From Frigoriglobus tundricola (GTDB lineage Bacteria > Planctomycetota > Planctomycetia > Gemmatales > Gemmataceae): a stretch of DNA of 64,000 bases. Both the position numbers and the translations under genes were made by a program. Shown here in pieces: positions 36,448-44,549 of this stretch; position 1 is the stretch's first letter; each line of letters opens with the position of its first letter. The notes under the pieces are model-generated. The model did no database searches, was not told the origin of the DNA, and saw only the letters and a program-made list of their open reading frames with translations. The DNA lies in NCBI RefSeq assembly GCF_013128195.2, contig NZ_CP053452.2, positions 2,852,001-2,916,000 of the forward strand, written 5' to 3'.

Positions 36448-38514
36448 ATGCCGCTTTTCGTGGTCCTCGGCGCGCTCGCGTTCGTCGCTCAGCCGGCGCG
36501 TCCGGCCCGGCTGCCGGACGGGTGCGCCTGGGTGCGCGCGGAGAACGACGGCGCCGGCGGCGGGTTCGTGGTCGATGTCGAGAAGCGGCTCCTGGTCACC
36601 TGCCGGCACGTCGCCGCGGACCGCAAGACGGTGGACGTCTTCTTCCCCTGGGTGCGCGGGGGCGCGCTGGTTACCGACCGGCGCGAATACCTCGGCAACC
36701 GTGCCGCTCTTCGCGAGCGCGGGCTCCTCGTGACGGGCACCGTGCTGAAATCGGCCGACGAGTTCGACCTCGCGCTCGTGCGCCTCGATTCGCTCCCGCC
36801 CGGTACGAAAGCGGTGCAGCTCGCCCCGCGTGTACCGCGGCCCGGCGCGGCGCTGCGCGTGGTCGGTCACCGGCTCGACCTCGACACCGTGTGGAACACG
36901 ACGACCGGTCCCCTCCGGGCGACCGGCAAACTCGCGGACGGGTACTTCTGGCGCGGAAAGAAACTCGCGACCGACGCGTCCGTTCTCATCGGGCAACTTC
37001 CGATCGAAGAGGGCGATTCCGGCGGACCGGTGTTCGACGCAACGGGTGCCGTGGTCGGCATGGCGTGCGCGTTGCGGCGCCAGTGCCCGCTCGCGGCGGT
37101 CGTCCTCTCCGCGGAGGAGGTCCGGCGGTTCCTTGGCGCGGCCGTTTCGCCTGCGAACAAGGCCGAGCCCGCAACAGTCGGGGCAACGCTGGTCCGCGCG
37201 ACGGTGTGGGTGAAGCCGACCGCGACCGATGTCCACATCGCCGGCGTGCTGATCGAGAAAGATGTGGTCCTCACCTGTGCTCGCGGGTTGAGCGCGAGCG
37301 ACCGTGTCGGCGTGGCGTTTCCGCTGCGCGACGGCGACAAGTGGGTGAGCGCACGAGTGGCTTACCGCGATCCGCTCGCGCTGCAACTCCGCGGCGTGTG
37401 GCGGGCGGGGACCGTTCTCGCTCGTGACCCGGCTCGTGATCTCGCGCTCATTCAACTCGACACCGGGTGCGAGCACATGGCGCCGGTTACCCTCGCGGCG
37501 ACCGTGCCGGCCGCGGGCGCGGCGCTGCACGCGATGAGTCACCCCGGCGGATTGGAGTTCGCGTGGGTGTACGCGGGCGGGGCCGTTCGCCAGCGGGGGC
37601 CGATCGCACTCGGGACCGGCGAGCGGGCTCCGACCGTGGACGTACTGGTGTGTCAACTCCCGGCGCAATCCGGTTCGCCCGGCGGGCCGGTGCTGAACGC
37701 GACCGGCGAACTGGTCGGAGTGCTGTCCGCACGCGAGGGGGCACAACTGGTCGGCTACGCGGCCACGGCGGTGGAAATTCGCGCGTTCCTTGACGTCGCT
37801 CGTCGCGACCGACCCGCGTGTACGCTGGTGGGCCTGGTCGCCCGCGTCGAGGCACTGCCCGATGTGTACGCCGGCGCCTTGGCCCGCGGGCTCGCGGTTC
37901 GCGCCGAACGGCACCGCGCCGCCGGCCGCACGGCCGATGCAGTGCGGGACTGTGCCAGCGCGCTGGCACTCGATCCGAACTGTGCGGCGGCGCGGCTCTG
38001 TCACGCGCGGGTGCTCGCGCCCGAAGCGGCGCTAGCGGAACTGGACACGGCCGTTGAGAAGGGACGGTTCCACCGCGACGTGCTCGTGCTTCGGGCCGAA
38101 CTCGCGGCTCGGGCGAAGGACTGGCGAAAGGCCCGCGGGGATCTCGAACGCGCCCTCGACGTCTTCCCCGCGGATGCGGAGGCCCGCCAGCGCCTGGTCG
38201 GAGTCTATCTGGGCCTCGGAGATGACGCCAGGGCCGCCGCGGCAATTAGCGACACGCTCCGCGCCGACCCGAAGCGACTCGCGGCGGTTGCGGCCGATCT
38301 GCTCACGCACGCCGACGCCCTTGAGCAAAGGTTCCCGGATCTGCCCGCGGTGGCGGCCGACTGGCTGATCCGGGCACTCGCCGCGGCTGAGAAGGGCACT
38401 CCCGACGCAAAAGCGAAATCCGCAGTCGCGGACGTTCGCAAGGCGGGGGCCGCTGCGGCGACTGATGCCGAGCGCCTCCGGGTGTTGCGGGCCGGTTTGA
38501 AGGGCTTGCGATAG
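36448..38514 (+). CDS. tandem trypsin-like protease with TPR tail
   Basis: 688 residues. A short hydrophobic N-terminus (LFVVLGALAFVA) suggests export. The first chymotrypsin-fold domain (about 25-235) has a full triad: H54 (TCRHVAAD), D107 (EFDLALVRL) and S191 (EGDSGGPVF). The second (about 245-450) has S410 (SGSPGGPVL) but R279 replaces the His in TCARGLS, so it is probably inactive. Residues about 470-640 form TPR helices (AVRDCASALALDPNC, GDLERALDVFPADAEA). Likely a periplasmic protease or scaffold; target unknown. One-base spacing to the cupin gene. Confidence 0.85.
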   Translation: MPLFVVLGALAFVAQPARPARLPDGCAWVRAENDGAGGGFVVDVEKRLLVTCRHVAADRKTVDVFFPWVRGGALVTDRREYLGNRAALRERGLLVTGTVLKSADEFDLALVRLDSLPPGTKAVQLAPRVPRPGAALRVVGHRLDLDTVWNTTTGPLRATGKLADGYFWRGKKLATDASVLIGQLPIEEGDSGGPVFDATGAVVGMACALRRQCPLAAVVLSAEEVRRFLGAAVSPANKAEPATVGATLVRATVWVKPTATDVHIAGVLIEKDVVLTCARGLSASDRVGVAFPLRDGDKWVSARVAYRDPLALQLRGVWRAGTVLARDPARDLALIQLDTGCEHMAPVTLAATVPAAGAALHAMSHPGGLEFAWVYAGGAVRQRGPIALGTGERAPTVDVLVCQLPAQSGSPGGPVLNATGELVGVLSAREGAQLVGYAATAVEIRAFLDVARRDRPACTLVGLVARVEALPDVYAGALARGLAVRAERHRAAGRTADAVRDCASALALDPNCAAARLCHARVLAPEAALAELDTAVEKGRFHRDVLVLRAELAARAKDWRKARGDLERALDVFPADAEARQRLVGVYLGLGDDARAAAAISDTLRADPKRLAAVAADLLTHADALEQRFPDLPAVAADWLIRALAAAEKGTPDAKAKSAVADVRKAGAAAATDAERLRVLRAGLKGLR

Positions 38515-38550
38515 GACATTGGCATCCGCGTGCCTTGAGAAGAGGGCCGT

Positions 38551-39726
38551 ATGGCTGCGTCGTTTGACGTGATCGTGCTGGGCGTGGGCGGCATGGGCTC
38601 CGCGGCGTGCTTCGAACTCGCGCGCCGCGGGCGGCGCGTACTCGGCCTGGAGCAGTTCCCGCTCGTCCACGCGCGCGGCAGTTCGCACGGCCACACGCGC
38701 ATCATTCGCACCGCATACGCCGAACACCCGTGTTACGTCCCGCTCGTGCGGCGCGCGTTCGGGCGCTGGTACGAACTGGAACAGCTCACGGGCCGGCACC
38801 TGCTCACGGAGTGCGCGTGTCTGAACGTGGGCACGCCGGGCAGTGAACACGTTGAGGGCGTGCGCGCGTCGGTGCGCGAACACGTACTCGCGGCCGAAGA
38901 GCTGTCGGGCGACGCCATCAACCGCCGGTACCCGGCCTTCCGCTTTCCGGCCGATTACACCGGAGTATTGGAGCAGGCCGCGGGCTTTCTTTACGTGGAG
39001 GAGTGCGTCCGCGCTCACATCGACGCCGCCACGGCCCTCGGCGCGGAGGTTCGCGCGGAGGAAGCCGTGCGCGCGTGGAGGGCGGTCGGTGCGGACGTGG
39101 AAGTGACCACCGATGGGGGAACGTACCGTGCCGCGAAGCTCGTCGTCACGGCCGGGGCGTGGGCGGCGAAGCTCCTCGCCGATATCGGCGCCCCGCTCCG
39201 CGTCATGCGCCAGACGTTGCACTGGTTCGGTGGCGGTGACTTCATGCGCGCCGGGCGCCGCGACCACTTCCCGATCTTTATTGCCGACGTCCCGGGCGGG
39301 CCGTTCTACGGGCTCCCCGCGATCGACCCGTCCGGGTTAAAGGTCGCCCGCCACTACAACGCGCCGGAACTGCCCGGCCCCGATGATGTGGACTGGATCT
39401 CTACGGCCGCGGACGCTGCGCCGGTCGCTCAGTTCCTCACGAAGTACACCAGTCTTCCGTCACTGGTTGAAACCCGAGCGCAGGTGTGCATGTACACCGT
39501 CACGCCGGACCACCATTTCGTGATCGACGTTCACCCGCGGTGGGCGCAGGTGAGCGTCGCGTGCGGGTTCTCGGGTCACGGGTTCAAGTTCGCGTCCGCC
39601 GTCGGCGAGATCATGGCGGACCTCGCCGAGAGCGGGAGGACGAAGCACGACATCGAAATGTTCGGCGCGACCCGCTTCCGGGCGCACGGCCGGCACGCGC
39701 CGGCTGGTGGGACCGACGCGCTCTAA
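38551..39726 (+). CDS. solA: monomeric sarcosine/N-methyltryptophan oxidase-like
   Basis: A 391-residue FAD-dependent amine oxidase that removes N-methyl groups giving formaldehyde and peroxide. The Rossmann motif GVGGMGSAACFELARRG (11-27), GSSHGHTRIIRTAY, the covalent-flavin Cys C313 in VCMYTVTPD and GFSGHGFKFA are all diagnostic of the MSOX/MTOX family. Substrate (sarcosine, N-methyltryptophan or other) cannot be fixed from sequence. It begins 36 nt after the protease gene. Confidence 0.9.
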   Translation: MAASFDVIVLGVGGMGSAACFELARRGRRVLGLEQFPLVHARGSSHGHTRIIRTAYAEHPCYVPLVRRAFGRWYELEQLTGRHLLTECACLNVGTPGSEHVEGVRASVREHVLAAEELSGDAINRRYPAFRFPADYTGVLEQAAGFLYVEECVRAHIDAATALGAEVRAEEAVRAWRAVGADVEVTTDGGTYRAAKLVVTAGAWAAKLLADIGAPLRVMRQTLHWFGGGDFMRAGRRDHFPIFIADVPGGPFYGLPAIDPSGLKVARHYNAPELPGPDDVDWISTAADAAPVAQFLTKYTSLPSLVETRAQVCMYTVTPDHHFVIDVHPRWAQVSVACGFSGHGFKFASAVGEIMADLAESGRTKHDIEMFGATRFRAHGRHAPAGGTDAL

Positions 39727-39760
39727 CGAAGTGCGGGGACACACCAGCCGTTCGCTCGCG

Positions 39761-40135
39761 TCAGGCGTACTTCTTCAGCAGCGCGTCGAACTCGGGACTG
39801 GTTTTCGTCGCGGACGCCTTCAGGTCTTTCAAAAACGCCTTTTCCGAATCGTCCACCACGCCGTCGGCGGTGACGAACTTCTCCAGCCACGCGGCCTCGG
39901 CCGCGCTGATGTCGCCGTCCGCGAGGATCGCCTTCTTTACGACGTCGAACACGAGTTGGTGGAACTTCTGCACGGCCTTGGGTGCGTTCTTCCGCAGGTC
40001 GAGCAGGAACTCGGCTTCGGACTTGCTCACCACCCCGTCGGCCAGGATCTCCTTCTTGATGATGTCGGTTTCCTTTTCCTCAATGTACCCGTCCGCCAGA
40101 ATCAGGTTCTTCGCGAGTTTCTTCCAATCGGCCAT
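39761..40135 (-). CDS. TerB-like protein with LADG repeats
   Basis: 124 residues, all helical, no signal peptide. Four repeats of an acidic loop, LILADGYIEEKE, EILADGVVSKSE, AILADGDISAAE and VTADGVVDDSE, spaced about 27-33 residues, resemble the metal-binding TerB fold of tellurite-resistance proteins. The role is unknown. Divergent from the RNA ligase, 165 nt apart, so both may share a regulatory region. GAGGG upstream of ATG 40135 fixes the start. Confidence 0.75.
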   Translation of the reverse strand: MADWKKLAKNLILADGYIEEKETDIIKKEILADGVVSKSEAEFLLDLRKNAPKAVQKFHQLVFDVVKKAILADGDISAAEAAWLEKFVTADGVVDDSEKAFLKDLKASATKTSPEFDALLKKYA

Positions 40136-40300
40136 GAACGGACCCTCAGTGAGGTGTGTGCGGGTACCGGCCCCGTGGCCGGCGCGTCGGAGGTCGGGCC
40201 GCCGGCAACTATACCAACCCGGCCGGGCGGATGCACGCGGCGAACCTGCCCGCGCCGGCCGCCGTCTTCCGGTTACACCGCCCGGACCGGAACCACCGAT

Positions 40301-41620
40301 ATGAACCTGCGCCTCGACCACCTGTTAGACGAACTTCGCTCCCGCGGCGCGGACATTTTGCGCGCCATCGACGCCGATCCGCTCCTACTGAAGCGGCCGT
40401 CGGGGGCGCTCGTGCTGGCGAACGCCGGACCGATGCTCTTCACCCCACAAGAACCGCACCAGCTGTACGCGAAGGGCATCGTGTACCGGCGCGAGCCGTG
40501 GGAGCTGGTGTCGCTGCCGCTCGTGAAGATTTACAACCTGGGCGAAAAGGACGTGTCGGTCGCGGACCTCGCGGGGATCGCGGCCGAGCCGGGGCACGCG
40601 CGGTTGCACTTCCTCCGGAAGCTCGACGGCACGCTGCTCCAGCGCTTCCAGCACGAGGGGCGCGTGTACTTCACCACCCGCGGCATGATCGAGGGCGGAC
40701 CGTCCTACGGTTCGTTCGACGAAGATGCCCCCGTCTCCTGGGCGAGAGAACTCCCCGCGGGTTCCCCCGCGCCCCCTCCTGCTTCCGCCAACTTCGATTT
40801 CCTCGGAACCGCCCGGCGCATCGCGGCGACCAAGTACCCCGCGCTGTGCGAGCCGCGCCCGGAATGGGAGCACCGGACGCTGGTGTTCGAGTTCATTCAC
40901 CCGGAAACGCGGGTCATCACCAACTACGGCGCGCGCGAGGACCTCGTGCTGCTCGCGTGCTTCGACCGGACCGACTTCCGCTATCTGACCTACGCGGAGG
41001 TGAAGGAGATCGCCGCGCGGCACGCGCTCGCGCACGTCGATGAGTTCGTCCCGCCGGGCCGCACCATCGGCGAGCAGATCGAGGGGCTTCTGGCGTCGAT
41101 TGCCGGAACGGACGAGGAGGGGACGGTCATCACCATCGAACACGGCCACCGGGTCGTGTACCGGGTGAAGGTGAAGTCGCCGGACTACCTCCGCGTGCTG
41201 AAGCTGGTCGTCACCTGTACGTACCCGCGCGTGGTCGAGATGATCGACACGCACCCGGAGTGGCGCGGCTGGCCGGACATGGAATCGCACCTCCGGTCGC
41301 TCGGCCGCGAGCAGGTGCCGGAGGAGGTGCTCGGCTTCTACCGCGAACACTACGACGCGTTCGCGGCGTACCTGGCGGACTGCGAGCGGCTCCGCGCCTG
41401 GGCCACGGACGTTGCCGCCCGCATTCGGGCGGAGGCCGAAGCCGAGGCCGGCACGGAAAACGTGCGGCTGTTACGGAAGTGCTTCGCGGCGCGGGCCGTG
41501 AAACTGCCTCTGAAGGCGCTGGCGTTCACGGCGTTCGATGGCCGGTTGGACGTGGCCGCGGTCCGCGAGATTGCCCGCACCCCAGAAGAAGCCCGGGAGG
41601 CGGTGCGGCACATTGTGTGA
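40301..41620 (+). CDS. Rnl1-type RNA ligase
   Basis: A 439-residue nucleotidyltransferase that would seal 5'-phosphate/3'-hydroxyl RNA breaks with ATP. Motif I KLDGT has the adenylated lysine K107; upstream RREPWELVSLPLVKIYNLGE matches the conserved segment of T4 RNA ligase 1; motif III is FEFIHPETRVI, motif IV GTVITIEHG and motif V KVKSPDYL. The C-terminal helical part (from about 290) is specific to this subfamily. In phage T4 such ligases repair tRNA cut by host anticodon nucleases; whether this one does is unknown. ATG 40301; no clear Shine-Dalgarno. Confidence 0.82.
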   Translation: MNLRLDHLLDELRSRGADILRAIDADPLLLKRPSGALVLANAGPMLFTPQEPHQLYAKGIVYRREPWELVSLPLVKIYNLGEKDVSVADLAGIAAEPGHARLHFLRKLDGTLLQRFQHEGRVYFTTRGMIEGGPSYGSFDEDAPVSWARELPAGSPAPPPASANFDFLGTARRIAATKYPALCEPRPEWEHRTLVFEFIHPETRVITNYGAREDLVLLACFDRTDFRYLTYAEVKEIAARHALAHVDEFVPPGRTIGEQIEGLLASIAGTDEEGTVITIEHGHRVVYRVKVKSPDYLRVLKLVVTCTYPRVVEMIDTHPEWRGWPDMESHLRSLGREQVPEEVLGFYREHYDAFAAYLADCERLRAWATDVAARIRAEAEAEAGTENVRLLRKCFAARAVKLPLKALAFTAFDGRLDVAAVREIARTPEEAREAVRHIV

Positions 41621-41645
41621 GACGGAATTGGCGTGATTTCTGACC

Positions 41646-41712
41646 GTAGCCGGCCTCTGTGAGACCGGTGCTATGGTTCCCGTGTCGCTCCGGCCTCACA
41701 GAGGCCGGCTAC
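41646..41712. repeat. palindromic GTAGCCGGCCTCTGTGAG element
   Basis: Arms 41646-41668 and 41690-41712 pair over 23 bp with one mismatch, loop 21 nt. It lies between the converging RNA ligase (+) and lipoprotein (-) genes and may terminate both. Confidence 0.8.
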
Positions 41713-41761
41713 AGAAGGAACGACACCACCGTGAATCCACACAATTGCGGTTGATTCGGTG

Positions 41762-43201
41762 TCACTTGCCCAGGTTTTGCTTGATAGCGGCTTCGAGTTC
41801 CGTCTTTTTCCCCGGGTGCCCCTTCCACAGGACCTTACCCGTCGCATCAAGCAGGACCGCGTGCGGGTAGCTCTGCACGTCGAACCGGTCGCGGACGGTG
41901 CCCGCGACACCCGGTTCCACGAACAGCGCGTAGTTCAGATTGTAGTCGCGACTGTACTTCGCCGCCGTCGCGGCCCGATCCTTCTGCGGAAGGTCGTCGC
42001 ACATCACGCCAGCGATTTGCAGGCCATTGGCACCGTACTTCGCTTGCAGATCCTTCAGGATCGGGACGGCCCTCTGGGAGTGCTCACAGGTGGAGGTCAC
42101 GAATTCGATCAGGACGAGCGACCCGGGCGGGACCGAATCCAGACTCCACGTGCGGTCGAGGGAGTCGATCAGAGCGAACTTGGCCGGCGTGCTGCCGGTT
42201 GTGGTGCTCATCGCGGAGCGGCCGCCTCCGCCGGACGGCGCGAACGACGGCGGGAGCGCCGGCACCGGAGGAACGGGCGGCCCCCCATTGGGATTGGGAA
42301 TCGACGCGGGCGGCGCCTTGTTCGGGTCCTTCGGTCCTTCGACGACGTTCTCCGGCCTCGCCGGTTTGGGAGCCGGCGGAAGGCTCAGGTCGTCGGGGTC
42401 GGGCAGTGCCCCCGTTCCGCCACCCGTCGGCGCTGGCTTCGGTCCGTCGAGGGTTGCCGGCGGAACGCCCTTAATAGGCCCGGCGGACGGTGCGTACGAC
42501 CCGTCCGTCGGCGACTTCTGCGCGGCCGGAGGGGTACCCGCGGGCGGGCCGGATTCGCCGACCCTGTCGCTCGGTTTCGGGAGCGGCGGGAAGGCGCCGC
42601 TCGGTCCCCGCGGCGCGGGCGCCCCGCTGCCGGGGGGCAGCGGCAGGTCGTCGCGCAGCTCGATCGTCAGCGTCGGGTTCGGCACCAACGTTTGCACGAC
42701 GCCGACGAGCGCCTTGCCGTTCTGTTGGGACGCTTTCGCCGTCAGGTCATACGCCTTGCCCGGCTTCAACCCGCGGGTGAAGAAGTACCCGTTGTTGTCG
42801 GTGTAGATGCCCATCGTGGCCGGCCCGCTCGGTGCGACACCGGCCTCTTCGATGCCGATGAAGATGTTCCGCGCCGGCTTGCCGTACGTGTCGAACACGC
42901 GCCCGCCGATGGCGTCTTGTGCTTCGGCCTTCGCGTTGAAGCCGGGGTCGCCCGGGCTCACCCAGGGACCGGTGCTCTTGGGGACCCCGCTGCCGGCACC
43001 GGGGAGCTTGCCGTCGTCGAGCCACGACAAGTTGGTGGGGGCGGCCTTTCCGTCTTTGTCTTTATCTTTGTCCTTGTCTTTCAATTTGTTGCGCGAGGCG
43101 ACGCCGGCGGACGATCGATCGTCGCTCGACTTCGAGTCCGTGCCTTTGCACCCGGCGAGTGCCAGCACGGCGGCGATCAACCCGGCCCCGGCCCGCCTCA
43201 T
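41762..43201 (-). CDS. lipoprotein with thioredoxin-fold C-terminus
   Basis: 479 residues. Lipobox LAGC at about 15-18, then a KDKDKDKDKD run (about 41-50), a carboxypeptidase-regulatory-like beta-sandwich (about 98-185, GRVFDTYGKPARNIFIGI), a Pro-rich linker (about 190-325) and a TlpA/peroxiredoxin-like thioredoxin fold (about 335-479). The active site reads TSTCEHSQR, so only one Cys of CxxC is present and disulfide exchange is unlikely. Probably tethered to a membrane. Function unknown. Confidence 0.8.
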   Translation of the reverse strand: MRRAGAGLIAAVLALAGCKGTDSKSSDDRSSAGVASRNKLKDKDKDKDKDGKAAPTNLSWLDDGKLPGAGSGVPKSTGPWVSPGDPGFNAKAEAQDAIGGRVFDTYGKPARNIFIGIEEAGVAPSGPATMGIYTDNNGYFFTRGLKPGKAYDLTAKASQQNGKALVGVVQTLVPNPTLTIELRDDLPLPPGSGAPAPRGPSGAFPPLPKPSDRVGESGPPAGTPPAAQKSPTDGSYAPSAGPIKGVPPATLDGPKPAPTGGGTGALPDPDDLSLPPAPKPARPENVVEGPKDPNKAPPASIPNPNGGPPVPPVPALPPSFAPSGGGGRSAMSTTTGSTPAKFALIDSLDRTWSLDSVPPGSLVLIEFVTSTCEHSQRAVPILKDLQAKYGANGLQIAGVMCDDLPQKDRAATAAKYSRDYNLNYALFVEPGVAGTVRDRFDVQSYPHAVLLDATGKVLWKGHPGKKTELEAAIKQNLGK

Positions 43202-43505
43202 GGACTTACCCTCGCCACCGGTACACCTGTGAAACCCGACCTAATGGGCACCGAAGCCGCGCGGTCGATCAATCAGGGCGGGAGCTGGTGCGTAAGAATT
43301 ACACCCCCCGGCGCATCATTCCCGCGCCCCGGCCGCAGGTCAAGGCCACCCGTTGCGCCCGGCGCGCGCGGCTCGTGTTGAGTCGGTCGCGGGGAGCGGG
43401 TATAGCGGTCGTTCCGGTCGGGCAGGCTTTCTTGACGGGTCCGCGCAACGGACCTATCGTGGTGTATAGCCCGACAACTCACTCACCGCTCGGACGGACG
43501 CACCG
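43202..43505. other. intergenic, divergent promoters
   Basis: About 300 nt between the divergent lipoprotein and lspA genes. No recognisable element. Confidence 0.4.
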
Positions 43506-44168
43506 ATGGCCGACCGCACGTACCGTTGGTTGCTCGTGTCCCTCGCGGTCATCGGCCTGGCCGCGGACCAGACGAGCAAGTATGGCGTGTTCAAGTGGCT
43601 GTACAAGGACGGACAGTTCTCCGACAACAGCCGCACCGGTAACGATCACGTCGTGGTGCCCCACTGGTTCAAGCTGATCGCTCAGTTCGACCCCGATGCC
43701 CCGCTCTGCGACTGCGGGTTCTCGGCCCTTCAGACGGTGAGCGCCCCGGTGATGCCGCGGGTGAACCACGGCGCCCTGTTCGGCCTCGGCGGGTCACACA
43801 AGGGGCTGGCGAACGGCATCTTCGCGGCGGTGAGCGTGGCGGCGGCCCTCGCCATTGTGGTCTGGGGGACGCGGCCGAACACCGCCCGCGAGCGCGGCCT
43901 GATGGCGGCGCTGGGGCTCATCCTCGGCGGAACCATCGGTAACCTCTACGACCGCCTCGTGTTCGGTGGCGTGCGCGACTTTCTGTACTTCTGCGTCGAG
44001 CGCGACGGGCGCGTCGTGTTCGATTGGCCCGTCTTCAACGTGGCCGACTGCTGCCTCGTCGTCGGCGCCGGCTTGCTGCTCGTGCAGGCGGTGTTCGTCC
44101 ACCCGACGGCCGAGGAATCGGCGGTCCCGGAACCGGCAACGGCCGTCCCGGAAGCCCCGAAGGTCTGA
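43506..44168 (+). CDS. lspA: lipoprotein signal peptidase
   Basis: Inner-membrane aspartyl protease that removes signal peptides from diacylglyceryl-modified prolipoproteins. Family motifs are AADQTSKYGVF at the start, GGTIGNLYDRL with catalytic D149 and FNVADCCLVVG with D181. At 220 residues it is longer than the usual 160-170 because of a periplasmic insertion (about 35-85) and a C-terminal tail. ATG 43506 gives the expected N-terminus. It would process the lipoproteins predicted in this window. Confidence 0.9.
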   Translation: MADRTYRWLLVSLAVIGLAADQTSKYGVFKWLYKDGQFSDNSRTGNDHVVVPHWFKLIAQFDPDAPLCDCGFSALQTVSAPVMPRVNHGALFGLGGSHKGLANGIFAAVSVAAALAIVVWGTRPNTARERGLMAALGLILGGTIGNLYDRLVFGGVRDFLYFCVERDGRVVFDWPVFNVADCCLVVGAGLLLVQAVFVHPTAEESAVPEPATAVPEAPKV

Positions 44169-44303
44169 CGCGGTGGACAGAAGAGCAAACAGCCCCAGAT
44201 GATACAGACAGCGTCGCGGCACCGAGTTGCGACCGGCAGTGAGTGGGCTGGCCCCGTGAGCCAAATAGGTGCAACCGGTCGGGCTCGTCTTTGCAAAAGA
44301 GAC

Positions 44304-44401
44304 ACAGAGGTCGGAACAAACCGAGAGAAAGAGTCTTCTCTTTCCACGGCGTACCCGGCTTCGGTCTTTCTCAGTCTTGTTCTTCTCTCGGTGCCCTCTG
44401 T
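44304..44401. repeat. imperfect CACAGAGG palindromic element
   Basis: ACAGAGG 44304-44310 and CCGAGAGAA 44321-44329 pair with TTCTCTCGG 44383-44391 and CCTCTGT 44395-44401. It resembles the 35309-35441 element in its ACAGAGG core. The remaining part of the 44169-44549 gap shows no gene. Confidence 0.6.
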
Positions 44402-44549
44402 GGCGCTGTGGTGAATCCGCCTTTTCTTCGGGGTTCAGACCCGAGCGGTCGGTTACGCCCTATCCAAATGGAACCCGCCCGCTCCCTGCCGCGGCTCGAC
44501 GGAGTCACCCGGAGTTGAGCCGCGGGTGCCATCTGCCCGCGCCGGTTTC

